NCBI GenBank assembly: GCA_934617135.1
Contig: CAKTUC010000030.1
Span: 1 to 14,907, forward strand
Source of the DNA: an uncultured Collinsella sp.
GTDB lineage: Bacteria > Actinomycetota > Coriobacteriia > Coriobacteriales > Coriobacteriaceae
Reading direction: 5' to 3'
Length of the DNA stretch: 14,907 bases
The translations under genes were made by a program, and so were the position numbers. The notes beneath the pieces were generated by a model that made no database searches, was not told the DNA's origin, and saw only the letters and a list, made by a program, of their open reading frames with translations. Positions 1-7,118 of the stretch are shown piece after piece (the stretch's first letter is position 1; each line of letters begins with the position of its first letter).

Positions 1-2766
1 GCTCAGGATGCCCTCGATAAAGCCAAGGCCGATGCCGTAAGCGCCACCCCGGAGGCAATCAGTGCCGCCGAGCAGGCCGTGCGCGACGCCCAGGATGCCG
101 TGAGCAAGGCACAGACCGAGCTCGCAGGCGCCAACGCGACGCTCGCCGATGCCCAGTCCAAGCTGGTCGCGGCCCAGTCTGCAAAGGATTCCGCCGATTC
201 CGTTCTCGCCGCGGCCCAGCATAACAAGGACACGGCGGATGCGAAGGCCGCAGCCGCCAGTGCCGCCTATGAGCAGGCGAAAGCCGACCTCGCCGCAGCG
301 GAGGCCGGTGCCAGCGGTCCTGAGTACGAAGCCGCGAAGCAGAAGGTCGCGGACGCGGAGGCAACCCTCGCTGCCGCACGAGCGGTGCAGTCCCAGTGCG
401 AGTCCGAGCTCGAGCAGGCGCAATCCGCCGCAGCGACGGCACAGAGCGAGCTAAATGATGCCCAGGCGTCCCTCTCCGCGAAGCAGCAGTCCGCACTCGA
501 TGCCTCGTCCGGTGTGAACGACGCCCAATTCAAACTCGATGCCGCCAACGCCGACCTCGATGCGGCCAAGCAGGCGAACGCCGGCGCCATCGCCAAGCTG
601 GATGCAGCGAAGCAGGCCGTTAAGGACGCCGAGTCCGCCAAAGCAGCCGCAGACGAAGAGCTTGCGAACGCCAAGACCGCAAAGGATACCGCTGATGCGG
701 TCGTGACCGCCGCCCAGCAGAAGGTCGACGAGGCCCAGGCGAAACTCGATTCAGCCGACGCACAACTCAAGCAGGGAGCCATCGGTTTCTTCAAGGCCAT
801 GGGTGCCGATGACGCAGCCAACATCATCCTGAACGCCAAATATGCCGGCAAGACCGAAGTCGGCAACTCCAAGGACGCCACGTCCCTCGACAACATGCTC
901 AATGCGATCAGGTGGATGAAGTCCGTCAACGACTATCGCAAGTCGGTCGGCCTGTCCGAGCTCCAGGTCACCTACAAGCTCATCGCCGGTGCCATTGCGG
1001 ATGCCAACTACAGTGACACTGTGCTCGATCATGCCCGTCAATATGATTTTGCCGAAAACCTGGCGTGGAATTACGGAATCGATCCAAGTGGTCAGTGGAT
1101 CGAGCAGGAGAAGGGCTTTTTCGACAAGGCAACGGAGGCACTTTATGGAGTCACCGGTCTTGTCGGCAAGGACGCCTATGATTTCTATGCAAAGAACGGC
1201 GTCGCAATCAACCATTGGATTGCAGACAACTGCCGTTGGGAGAACGGCAGCAGCGGCACCGTCGGTCATTATATGAACATCATCAATCCCGAACTCGCCG
1301 TTATGGGAATGGCAACCTGTACCAAGGGCACCATGTCCGGGCTTCAGACGCAGTGCTACACCGCAGAGATTTCCGGCTGGTCCGGCTCCGGTTGGAACAT
1401 GAACCCCATCTCCGTCGACGAGTACGAGCAGAATCTGACCTCCTACATCAACGGTCTGAAGAATGCCCAGTCCGCGCTAAACGCAGCCAAGGCCGACCTC
1501 GCATCCAAGCAGCAGGCAGCCGCCGGTGCCGCCTCAGCCGTCCAGCAGAAGCAGGGTGCAGCGGATTCCGCACAGGCAGATGTCGATTCCGCGAAGCAGG
1601 GTGTCGCCGATGCGCAGGAGGCCGTGAACGCGACAGGGCGCGATATCGCCGCCAAGCAGCAGGGCGTCACGGATGCCCAGGCCAAGCTGGATGCGGCGAA
1701 ATCGGACCTCGATGCCGCCAACGCGGCAGTCGATACGGCAAAGTCGACCGTCCAGCAGAAGCAGGTCGCCCTTGATGCCGCCAACGCAGCCGTAACGACC
1801 GCACAGTCTAAGTTGGATTCTGCCAAGGCGGACACCGAGGCCAAGCAGCAGGACGTCATTGATGCGAACGCCGATCTCGCGAAGTTCTTCCAGGACGTCG
1901 CCGACGCCAAGAAGGCGCTCGATACAGCAAAAAGCGTCCATGATGCGGCGGCAGCCGATCAGGCCGAGAAGGCGACCGTCCTCGCCGCCGCCAAGCAAAA
2001 GGCGGACGGCACCGCAAGCGCCCTCGCGGATGCCCAGCGTGCCGTCGATGCCGCAAAGGCCGACATCGGCGATGCCGCCGACAAGCTCACCGGCTCCCAG
2101 GCCGATCTCGAGGACGCACAGTCGAACCTCGACATCCTCACCGGTCTCGCCGCGAAGCTCGCAGAGGCACAGCAGCGCGAGCAGGATGCAGTAAAGGCCG
2201 TCAACGGCACCAAGACCGCGCTCGATGCAGCGAAGGCGGATACCATCGCTGCCGAGTCCCTGGTCTCAGCAGCCGAGCAGGCGAAGGCGCGGGCAGACGC
2301 AAAGTTGGCGAAGCTGAACTCCATCGATGCCGATGCGGCGCTCGCTTCCGGCCATGACGCGAACGCGGATGACGCCCTCAACGCGCTTTTCGCCGCAGCA
2401 GTCGAGGCACGTGCCAAGGTCGCGCCCGCCAAGGCCATCCTGGACGAGAAGCAGGCCGTGGTGGACGGGCTCCAGCCCGGCTATGATGCGGCACTCGCCG
2501 CCTACGAGCAGGCGAAGTCCGACCGCATCGCGGCAGAGCAGGAGCTTTCCGACGAGCTCGCCCGACAGGAGGCGGAGGAGGCCGCAAAGAAGCAGGCGGC
2601 ATACACCCCGAAGCACCTTGCCGGCACGGAGGCCGCCCAGCCCGGCAGCCTCGCCCAGACCGGTGACCGCGCGAACCTCATCGGCGAGACGTTCGCCATC
2701 GGCGGTACCGTCCTCGTTGCGGCCGGCGTCTTCCTTGATCGGAAGAAGCGCCGCGAGCAGATGTAA
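1..2766 (+). CDS. Large sortase-anchored surface protein: coiled coils flanking a CAP-like domain (5' partial)
   Basis: The frame is open from the first base, so the N-terminus, including any signal peptide, lies upstream. Roughly nt 1-775 and 1455-2560 encode Ala/Asp/Lys/Gln-rich heptad-like repeats (AQxxLDxAK type) that should form long alpha-helical coiled coils. Between them, nt ~780-1440 encode a globular region containing VNDYRKSVGL, HARQYDFAENLAW, a conserved-looking GHYMNIINPE and a late Cys pair; this resembles CAP/SCP-like (CysRich/Antigen5/PR1) domains of Gram-positive surface proteins. The C-terminus carries a sorting signal LAQTG(D) at nt 2650-2664, a hydrophobic stretch (FAIGGTVLVAAGVFL) and a basic tail (DRKKRREQM). 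LAXTG in place of LPXTG is the motif known for class E sortases of high-GC Gram-positives. It is probably a cell-wall protein with a stalk-head-stalk form; adhesion is a guess. Whether it is element cargo or chromosomal is undecided. Confidence 0.9.
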   Translation, partial: AQDALDKAKADAVSATPEAISAAEQAVRDAQDAVSKAQTELAGANATLADAQSKLVAAQSAKDSADSVLAAAQHNKDTADAKAAAASAAYEQAKADLAAAEAGASGPEYEAAKQKVADAEATLAAARAVQSQCESELEQAQSAAATAQSELNDAQASLSAKQQSALDASSGVNDAQFKLDAANADLDAAKQANAGAIAKLDAAKQAVKDAESAKAAADEELANAKTAKDTADAVVTAAQQKVDEAQAKLDSADAQLKQGAIGFFKAMGADDAANIILNAKYAGKTEVGNSKDATSLDNMLNAIRWMKSVNDYRKSVGLSELQVTYKLIAGAIADANYSDTVLDHARQYDFAENLAWNYGIDPSGQWIEQEKGFFDKATEALYGVTGLVGKDAYDFYAKNGVAINHWIADNCRWENGSSGTVGHYMNIINPELAVMGMATCTKGTMSGLQTQCYTAEISGWSGSGWNMNPISVDEYEQNLTSYINGLKNAQSALNAAKADLASKQQAAAGAASAVQQKQGAADSAQADVDSAKQGVADAQEAVNATGRDIAAKQQGVTDAQAKLDAAKSDLDAANAAVDTAKSTVQQKQVALDAANAAVTTAQSKLDSAKADTEAKQQDVIDANADLAKFFQDVADAKKALDTAKSVHDAAAADQAEKATVLAAAKQKADGTASALADAQRAVDAAKADIGDAADKLTGSQADLEDAQSNLDILTGLAAKLAEAQQREQDAVKAVNGTKTALDAAKADTIAAESLVSAAEQAKARADAKLAKLNSIDADAALASGHDANADDALNALFAAAVEARAKVAPAKAILDEKQAVVDGLQPGYDAALAAYEQAKSDRIAAEQELSDELARQEAEEAAKKQAAYTPKHLAGTEAAQPGSLAQTGDRANLIGETFAIGGTVLVAAGVFLDRKKRREQM

Positions 2767-2773
2767 AAGCGAG

Positions 2774-2809
2774 CCGGGCGTTGGATATCGGCTAGTGCCC
2801 AACGCCCGG
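2774..2809 (+). terminator. Terminator-like hairpin after the surface protein
   Basis: An 11-bp perfect inverted repeat (2774-2784 with 2799-2809) with a 14-nt loop lies 7 nt after the stop codon. Only a short T run (TTT) follows, so termination may be incomplete and allow some readthrough into the next gene. Confidence 0.6.
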
Positions 2810-2831
2810 TTTCATGGACAGGGAGATCGGT

Positions 2832-3482
2832 GTGAGAACAAAGGCTATTATCGTTGCGCTTCTGGTGTGCCTTTCGGTACCTCAACTTGGATGTGCCAGC
2901 GTTGCAAAGCAAGGAAGCGGCTCTACGGAAAGGGCCGCCACAGCGGTAAAGAATAAAGACAAAAAGAAGCCGAGTGAAGAAAAGGAGGCGCAAGCCTCTG
3001 AAGCCAAGACCGAGGAGAAGAAAGAGTCCGACGGCAAGGACCAGAAGTCCGATGACTCCAAGAAGGATGATAACAAGTCTTCCGATTCCTCGAAGTCGGA
3101 CAGCAAGGGAAATTCCTCCGACTCCAAGCAGAATTCCAACAATTCGCAGGGTTCCGGCAGCAACAATTCCTCTTCCAACAGCGGTAGCCAGAAGAAGTGG
3201 GTTGCCGAGCAGGGCCACTGGGAGACTGATTACAGCCAGGTCTGGGTGCCGAATGTAGTGTATACGCGTCATGAACGCTGGATTTGCAGCGCATGCCGTG
3301 CGACATTTGGATCTGCAGCCGAAATGGACGCTCACGCCCACGCTACTTTTGGCGATGCGCAGCATCCTAACGGTGGTTCTGCAATCAATGATTCGTATAC
3401 CACCTCTGAGGACCAGGGACATTATGAGCAGCAGGCTACGGGACAGCATTGGGTTGTCGACGTCGCCGGTCACTGGGAGTAA
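2832..3482 (+). CDS. Small exported protein (possible lipoprotein) with C2H2-like zinc-finger motif
   Basis: I chose the GTG at 2832 because an AGGGAG Shine-Dalgarno lies 6 nt upstream and the product then begins with a clean signal peptide (MRTKAIIVALLVCLSVP). An in-frame ATG at 2814 would bury the RBS inside the gene. The product is 216 aa. Cys21 in QLGC could be lipidated, but the lipobox is atypical (Gln at -3). Residues ~25-125 are a low-complexity Lys/Ser/Asp/Asn linker suited to spanning the wall. The C-terminal ~90 residues contain CSAC, then 12 residues, then HAH and a later His, a C2H2-like zinc-finger pattern, flanked by aromatic segments (GHWETDYSQVWVP and HWVVDVAGHWE). Comparable Cys/His modules occur in extracellular proteins of gut actinobacteria and Firmicutes; their function is not known to me. 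Its position behind the CAP-domain gene suggests a shared surface role, which is inference. Confidence 0.82.
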   Translation: MRTKAIIVALLVCLSVPQLGCASVAKQGSGSTERAATAVKNKDKKKPSEEKEAQASEAKTEEKKESDGKDQKSDDSKKDDNKSSDSSKSDSKGNSSDSKQNSNNSQGSGSNNSSSNSGSQKKWVAEQGHWETDYSQVWVPNVVYTRHERWICSACRATFGSAAEMDAHAHATFGDAQHPNGGSAINDSYTTSEDQGHYEQQATGQHWVVDVAGHWE

Positions 3483-3532
3483 TGTGCATCGTTCCTCTTC
3501 TCTTACGTTCGGTGAATAGATATTTATTTGCG

Positions 3533-3558
3533 GGCGGCCGGTTTCGGCCGCCTTTTTT
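3533..3558 (+). terminator. Rho-independent terminator
   Basis: An 8-bp perfect GC-rich stem (3533-3540 with 3545-3552), GTTT loop, followed by six T residues (3553-3558). It closes the surface-protein/exported-protein transcription unit. Confidence 0.92.
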
Positions 3559-3931
3559 AACGCCCAGTCTGGGAGTAAACGATAGGAAAGCAATCAAACG
3601 AGAGGCCGTTCCCAAAGAATCCGGCTGTGCCGGATGCTCCGGGCAAAACCTTTCGCAAATCGGTGGGACCTTTCCTCGACTTGCTTCAACCCTCGCCCGA
3701 AGCCCGCTGCGCGGTACTTCAAATGCTCGGCATCCCCCGCGTTCGCATTACCGCTCCGCTCTCGCTACAGCGAACTTTCAACACTCAGCATCCTTTGCGT
3801 TAAAAGCTCGCTTCCGCTCGCGGTCTCCGCTGACGCTACGACACCGCGAAGCCTTTCGCTCGAAACGAGGCCTCTCATTTCGTGTCTACGCTACGCTCCG
3901 CCCAATCGCCGTTCCGACGATTGCAAGATGA
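3559..3931 (+). other. Gene-less, compositionally biased stretch upstream of the mobilization genes
   Basis: No convincing coding sequence is seen: the open frames lack RBSs, have no recognisable domains and overlap on both strands. The plus strand is pyrimidine-biased (recurrent CGCTNC-type words such as CGCTCCGCTCTCGCTAC and CGCTACGCTCCG). It holds small hairpins at 3619-3635 (ATCCGGC-TGT-GCCGGAT) and 3861-3882, and an 8-bp inverted repeat, 3600-3607 with 3869-3876, about 260 bp apart. Its place immediately before the oriT-like hairpins suggests it is part of the transfer-origin region or a structured RNA; neither is shown. Confidence 0.4.
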
Positions 3932-3986
3932 CTGTGGGTGGCATTTTTGTGGGCCCATTCGGACCCCAAAAATGCCACGCCACAGA
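3932..3986. other. Long imperfect hairpin, candidate oriT component
   Basis: An 11-bp perfect arm pair (3939-3949 TGGCATTTTTG with 3967-3977) is extended inward by GGG/CCC past a bulged T and outward by CTGTGG/CCACAG past a bulge. Stable inverted repeats directly upstream of mobC-relaxase genes are typical of transfer origins, where relaxase and accessory protein bind. I could not identify a nic consensus, so the exact nick position is unknown. Confidence 0.5.
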
Positions 3987-3991
3987 CCTTG

Positions 3992-4072
3992 CTTATCGCC
4001 TGCTACGGCGATAAGGTTATCGTGAAGTTGAAACTCCGCGATGAAGAATCGCGGAGACGATTCTTCATTTTT
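3992..4072 (+). promoter_or_regulatory. Overlapping hairpins upstream of mobC: possible attenuator or oriT arms
   Basis: Several perfect inverted repeats follow one another: 3992-4000/4007-4015 (9 bp), 4009-4014/4017-4022 (6 bp, competing with the first), 4034-4042/4048-4056 (9 bp) and 4041-4051/4058-4068 (11 bp). The last is followed by TTTTT (4068-4072) and looks like a terminator. The preceding 9-bp hairpin uses the same bases, so the two are mutually exclusive, as in an attenuator. The same repeats could equally be protein-binding arms of oriT. Confidence 0.5.
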
Positions 4073-4127
4073 GGAACGACGCCAGCCGTTTCTCATCAAA
4101 AGGAAAGCGAATCGCATAGCAGGTTTT

Positions 4128-4147
4128 GATCGGAGGCCCCTCCGATC
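4128..4147. repeat. Perfect 8-bp inverted repeat before mobC
   Basis: GATCGGAG and CTCCGATC are separated by GCCC, ending 15 nt before the mobC Shine-Dalgarno. A plausible operator for the ribbon-helix-helix protein encoded next (autoregulation), or a hairpin in the mRNA leader. Confidence 0.5.
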
Positions 4148-4174
4148 GCTGATTCGTTTTCCGGAGGAAGAATC

Positions 4175-4717
4175 ATGAGCAGGCTCCGCCCACACACCGT
4201 CAAGGCGTCTCTTTCCGATGTTGAGAAGAAAGCCATCGCTGCAATCGCAAAGCGACATGAGATGAGCGAGGCGGAACTCATACGCTTCGTGTTGTGCAAT
4301 GCCGACGATCTCGATATCGATTTTGGTCATGCGGAAATCGCTGACCAGAAATTCCGAACCGATGACATTCACGTCCGGGTCTCGCCGGAAGAAAAAAAGA
4401 AAATCGAAAGCAATGCTGATTCCCTCGATATGACTGTCAGTTCGTATGCTCGTCGCGTACTGCTCAAAGGGAAGGTCGAGAAAATCGATGTCGATCGGGC
4501 GTCGATTGACAAGGTTTATCACGAGCTTTTGAAGGAAGGAACAAACCTCAATCAGCTGATGTACTTCGTGAACGCCCAGGGGCTTCCCGCGTACAACGAG
4601 AAAGCTGTTTTCCGAACGCTTGAGAAGGTCTATCAAGTTGGGCGTAAGCTAGACCGTTTTATCGACGAGCTTGAAAAGCGCTATTTCGTCGGCGGTGATC
4701 AAAATGACCGTCATTAA
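4175..4717 (+). CDS. mobC: MobC-like relaxosome accessory protein
   Basis: A 180-aa protein with a strong RBS (GGAGGAAG) 4 nt before the ATG. It contains two ribbon-helix-helix-like segments: residues ~8-42 (TVKASLSDVEKKAIAAIA) and ~65-98 (IHVRVSPEEKKKIESNAD then MTVSSYARRVLLKG). These are followed by the MobC-type helical segment with GTNLNQLMYFVN (residues ~122-133), comparable to the GxNxNQxxxxxN signature of the family. Known members bind oriT, assist strand opening and recruit the relaxase. The last 14 nt overlap the relaxase gene, implying translational coupling. Having two RHH-like segments in one chain is somewhat unusual for the family and may let one chain contact two sites. Confidence 0.85.
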   Translation: MSRLRPHTVKASLSDVEKKAIAAIAKRHEMSEAELIRFVLCNADDLDIDFGHAEIADQKFRTDDIHVRVSPEEKKKIESNADSLDMTVSSYARRVLLKGKVEKIDVDRASIDKVYHELLKEGTNLNQLMYFVNAQGLPAYNEKAVFRTLEKVYQVGRKLDRFIDELEKRYFVGGDQNDRH

Positions 4718-5903
4718 GCAGAAAAGCATATCGAGTGAGCGCTACGCAAAGAATGTCCGTAAATACATCAACGGAAAAGATGCGATTGAGCGTGGTGGCT
4801 GGAACATCGAATGGAGCGACCGCTGGTTTTCGAAAATGGATAGAACCAGAAAGGTTTTCCATCACGACAAACCGTCGAGAGCCGGAGTCAAAAACGTAAT
4901 CATGCTACATCAGATCCTCGCTTTCCTCCCCGAAGAATGCTCATGCAACGGGGGCAAGATGACCCCCGGTGCATGTTTGGCCTACGCGGAGCAATGGCTT
5001 GCGAAGCACTATCCGCATCAACAAGTGATTCTCGCGTTGCATGAGGAAAGCGATAAGGCGGGAAAACGCTACGCAGTGCACATGGCGATTAACCGTACCG
5101 ATTTGTTAACAGGCAAACGATGCGAGATTGGCGGACGCCGTGGGAAATACGAACGCGCCTCGTGGGTCCGCGAACTCGATAAGGATTGGAATCTCGCTCA
5201 GCTAGAAAAGGGAAAGAAGAATTCGAAGATTCGCGACCGCCAGCCGCGCGACACGGAAAAGGAGATTGTCGATCGGGGAGAGTACAGTTACAAAAACAAT
5301 CTGCGCGAACTGATCCATATTGCGATCAATGATTACCACCCGAAGAACATGGAGCAGTTCAAAAAACTACTTGCATCGTGGGGCGTAGATATTTTCATCA
5401 AGAACAATCGAATCTATGCGACGGATCTCGATATCAAAGAGGCCGGCAATCCGAAATGTACCTTCAACCTGACTCGTCTTGACGGGCGCTTCGCGGTCAA
5501 GGAACTTGATGCGGCCTTCAAAAATAACGTGCTGGAAGCCGAGCGATCCCTTCCTTATGAGAAGCGCTGCGAGATTTACATCCAACGTCTCAAGAAAGCG
5601 TATTCGGCGTGGGTCGAACAGGCGAAAGCGAGCAAAGGTGTCGCCTACAATCTGTTCCCTAAATTCATTGCACCGAAGTGTGACGAAGACCTGCTCGAAG
5701 ATCCCGCCGTACGCGATGAGCTTCTTGCGCGTCGCGGTTACGCAAGGGAGATTCGCAACCGTTACGCCGGCGCCGTCCCCGATGCCGGCGACGACCGTGT
5801 CCGCGCCGCAGGCCAGGCGCACGGCGGTAACGCCGCGTCGCGACAGATGGACGATCGCGTCGTCGATCGCGGTGACTACTCGCGCGGAGACACGCCTCGC
5901 TAG
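4704..5903 (+). CDS. Relaxase / mobilization nuclease (MOBP-like)
   Basis: The ATG at 4704 gives the usual relaxase opening (MTVIKQKSISSERYAKNV); an in-frame TTG at 4671 would extend it by 11 unlikely residues. The product is 399 aa. Tyr14 and Tyr21 are candidates for the nicking tyrosine (motif I). Residues 111-133 (ALHEESDKAGKRYAVHMAIN, then RTD) match the metal-binding motif III; the usual HxH pair appears as YAVHMAIN with one His replaced, so the metal site differs from the textbook form. Residues ~195-260 resemble a C-terminal helper region; the tail is Arg/Asp-rich and low complexity. It should nick one strand at the upstream oriT and stay covalently bound for transfer. The last codons lie inside direct-repeat copy A. 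A MOBP-type assignment is likely but not certain. Confidence 0.85.
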   Translation: MTVIKQKSISSERYAKNVRKYINGKDAIERGGWNIEWSDRWFSKMDRTRKVFHHDKPSRAGVKNVIMLHQILAFLPEECSCNGGKMTPGACLAYAEQWLAKHYPHQQVILALHEESDKAGKRYAVHMAINRTDLLTGKRCEIGGRRGKYERASWVRELDKDWNLAQLEKGKKNSKIRDRQPRDTEKEIVDRGEYSYKNNLRELIHIAINDYHPKNMEQFKKLLASWGVDIFIKNNRIYATDLDIKEAGNPKCTFNLTRLDGRFAVKELDAAFKNNVLEAERSLPYEKRCEIYIQRLKKAYSAWVEQAKASKGVAYNLFPKFIAPKCDEDLLEDPAVRDELLARRGYAREIRNRYAGAVPDAGDDRVRAAGQAHGGNAASRQMDDRVVDRGDYSRGDTPR

Positions 5904-6018
5904 TTTTGGAAAGCCTATCGTCAGTGCCCTAGCGCGCTGCCATCCAGTGCCGATTCTTTCATGCTCGCAATTCGGCGAGGGTGAGGAGTATGAATTGATC
6001 GGCGGGAGTCAGCCACTC

Positions 6019-6027
6019 TGATAGAAT
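6019..6027 (+). promoter_or_regulatory. Extended -10 promoter for peptide copy A
   Basis: TG-A-TAGAAT matches an extended -10 element; copy B has TG-A-TAAAAT at the equivalent place. No good -35 is present in either. Transcription would begin near 6034, giving a leader of about 57 nt. Confidence 0.45.
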
Positions 6028-6063
6028 CGTCCTTGCTGGCGGCAGTTCTCGTGCCGGGCAGAG

Positions 6064-6086
6064 CCCTCCATCCGATGGGAGGTGAT
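6064..6086 (+). promoter_or_regulatory. Shine-Dalgarno with self-occluding hairpin
   Basis: GGGAGGTGAT (6077-6086) is a near-perfect anti-16S match 8 nt from the ATG at 6091. CCTCC at 6065-6069 can pair fully with GGAGG at 6078-6082 across an 8-nt loop and hide it. This leader is identical in the second repeat copy, suggesting selection on it. Confidence 0.5.
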
Positions 6087-6090
6087 GCCC

Positions 6091-6216
6091 ATGACCGATT
6101 TCACTGAGTCCGTGAAGCTCCTGACCGCTATGGTCTCGCTCCTCACGGCCCTTGTCGGCCTTTCCAAGGCACTCAAGCAGGGTTCGAAGCCCAAAAAGAA
6201 AGGCCACCGTCGCTAA
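6091..6216 (+). CDS. 41-aa hydrophobic peptide with basic tail, copy A
   Basis: The ATG at 6091 sits 8 nt after a perfect Shine-Dalgarno; an ATG at 6085 is too close to it. The peptide has an acidic N-terminus (MTDFTE), a leucine/valine/alanine-rich amphipathic or membrane-seeking helix at residues ~8-28 (VKLLTAMVSLLTALVGLSKA), and a strongly basic C-terminus (KPKKKGHRR). It is encoded again at 12516-12641 with one residue changed (Ser7 to Leu). Within the gene only 3 of 126 nt differ, against about 8 of 116 nt just downstream, so the coding sequence seems preserved. The short hydrophobic helix, basic tail, strong but occluded RBS and mobile-element duplication are all features of type I toxins or holin-like peptides. 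No known family is recognised, so function is inference. Confidence 0.72.
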   Translation: MTDFTESVKLLTAMVSLLTALVGLSKALKQGSKPKKKGHRR

Positions 6217-6241
6217 GACGATGACCTAACTCTACTAAGCA

Positions 6242-6290
6242 ACGGCTCTGCCCAGCTCACCACAACTTGGGCTGCCGTCGGCATCATTTT
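6242..6290 (+). terminator. Terminator-like hairpin after peptide copy A
   Basis: ACGGC pairs with GCCGT (6242-6246/6274-6278) and an inner GCCCA with TGGGC. A stretch ending in TTTT (6287-6290) follows after a 9-nt gap. The loop bases differ between repeat copies while the stem is unchanged, supporting an RNA structure; the spacing to the T run is longer than ideal. Confidence 0.5.
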
Positions 6291-6391
6291 ACCCTCCTGA
6301 CGAGGAATTCGTCCATATTTCAAAAATCAAATCCTGTTCGCGCGTGGGCGTAAACTTTTAGTTGGGCAAATCCGGCAGATTGGAGCTTGAA

Positions 6392-6457
6392 ACATGAGGG
6401 ATATGCACCTCATGTCGCTCATAAAACGTCTCCTGACCTCGAAGGAGAACGTTTTTT
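6392..6457 (+). promoter_or_regulatory. Leader with intrinsic terminator (possible attenuator) before the phosphoesterase operon
   Basis: Two hairpins precede the operon. The first is a perfect 8-bp stem, ACATGAGG (6392-6399) with CCTCATGT (6408-6415). The second is AAAACGT+CTCCT (6423-6434) with AGGAG+ACGTTTT (6443-6455), a 12-bp stem with one bulged A, running into TTTTTT (6452-6457). The second has intrinsic-terminator form and ends only 22 nt before the first ATG, so it lies within the likely mRNA leader. It may attenuate the operon or insulate it from upstream transcription. It matches no riboswitch class I recognise. Confidence 0.6.
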
Positions 6458-6479
6458 AGCGATAAAAGGAGACATAAAT

Positions 6480-7118
6480 ATGATCTGGTTTACCAGCGAT
6501 ACCCACTTCGGGCATGAGAACGTGCTGAAGTTCACCGACCGCCCGTGGGAGACGATTTGGCAGATGAACGACGCCATCGTCGACAGCATCAACGGCAGGG
6601 TTGCCGTGGACGACGAACTCTACATCCTGGGGGATTTCTCATTCAAGATGACCGTCCAGGACGCCTATGCCCTGCGCAAGCGGATCGCCTGCAGACGCAT
6701 CCACCTCGCCCCGGGAAACCACGACAAGGACTGGACCCAGCCGGCGGTCGCTGGCGCCTTCACCGTGGAGCCGCCGATCTGCGTGCTCAAGATCGACGGG
6801 CAGAAGATCGTCCTGTGCCATTACCCCATGGCCGACTGGCAGGGCATGAGCCATGGATCGTGGCACCTCCACGGACACATCCACAGCGGCGGCGGCGCGT
6901 ACAACGAGTTCAACCGCAAGCAGGGCCTTCTGCGCTACGACGTCGGTTGCGATGCCAACGGGCACTCCCCGGTGAGCCTCGACGAGCTGAGGGAATGGTT
7001 CGCCGGAGTCGACGAGCCGTGCGGCCGGGTGAAATGGCCCTGGTGGGTCAACGAGACCGGCGACAGGCAGGTCGAGCGCGAGCTGGCGGCGTACAAGGGG
7101 GAAGAGGTAATCCGATGA
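6480..7118 (+). CDS. Calcineurin-like metallophosphoesterase 1
   Basis: The start is the ATG at 6480, preceded by AAAAGGAGA; the frame stays open upstream to 6387 but that would swallow the RBS and the leader terminator. The 212-aa product has the full set of metallophosphoesterase motifs: DTH at 7-9, GD at 51-52, GNHD at 79-82, a His at 114 (CHYP) and GHIH at 132-135, with no deletions in the core. Such proteins use a two-metal site to hydrolyse phosphomono- or diesters; the substrate cannot be read from the sequence. It resembles the small phosphoesterases often seen in phages and gut bacteria and is only distantly similar to the next two genes. Its stop codon overlaps the next start (ATGA), so the three genes form an operon. 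Confidence 0.92.
   Translation: MIWFTSDTHFGHENVLKFTDRPWETIWQMNDAIVDSINGRVAVDDELYILGDFSFKMTVQDAYALRKRIACRRIHLAPGNHDKDWTQPAVAGAFTVEPPICVLKIDGQKIVLCHYPMADWQGMSHGSWHLHGHIHSGGGAYNEFNRKQGLLRYDVGCDANGHSPVSLDELREWFAGVDEPCGRVKWPWWVNETGDRQVERELAAYKGEEVIR

Larger units (their letters stand above)
5889..6332. repeat. Direct repeat copy A (~444 bp), carrying a small-peptide gene
   Basis: It aligns colinearly with 12313-12757 (about 445 bp, offset 6424-6425). The first ~155 bp are clearly diverged, while the part from about 6046 on differs at only about 11 positions by my count. It begins within the last codons of the relaxase and ends abruptly at CAAAT; beyond that point the copies share nothing. It contains promoter, leader, peptide gene and terminator-like hairpin. 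Recombination with the second copy would delete the phosphoesterase, regulator and integrase region. Confidence 0.92.

Noticed and set aside
3634..4014. Plus-strand open frames upstream of mobC
   Set aside because: Composition-driven frames across hairpin-rich DNA without RBSs; the overlapping minus-strand frame 3875-4636 is a shadow of mobC.
6219..6302. 24-codon minus-strand frame opposite the peptide 3' region, with AGGAGG before ATG
   Set aside because: Between repeat copies most differences in this frame change the amino acid, so it is not preserved as protein; the sequence is better explained as an RNA hairpin.
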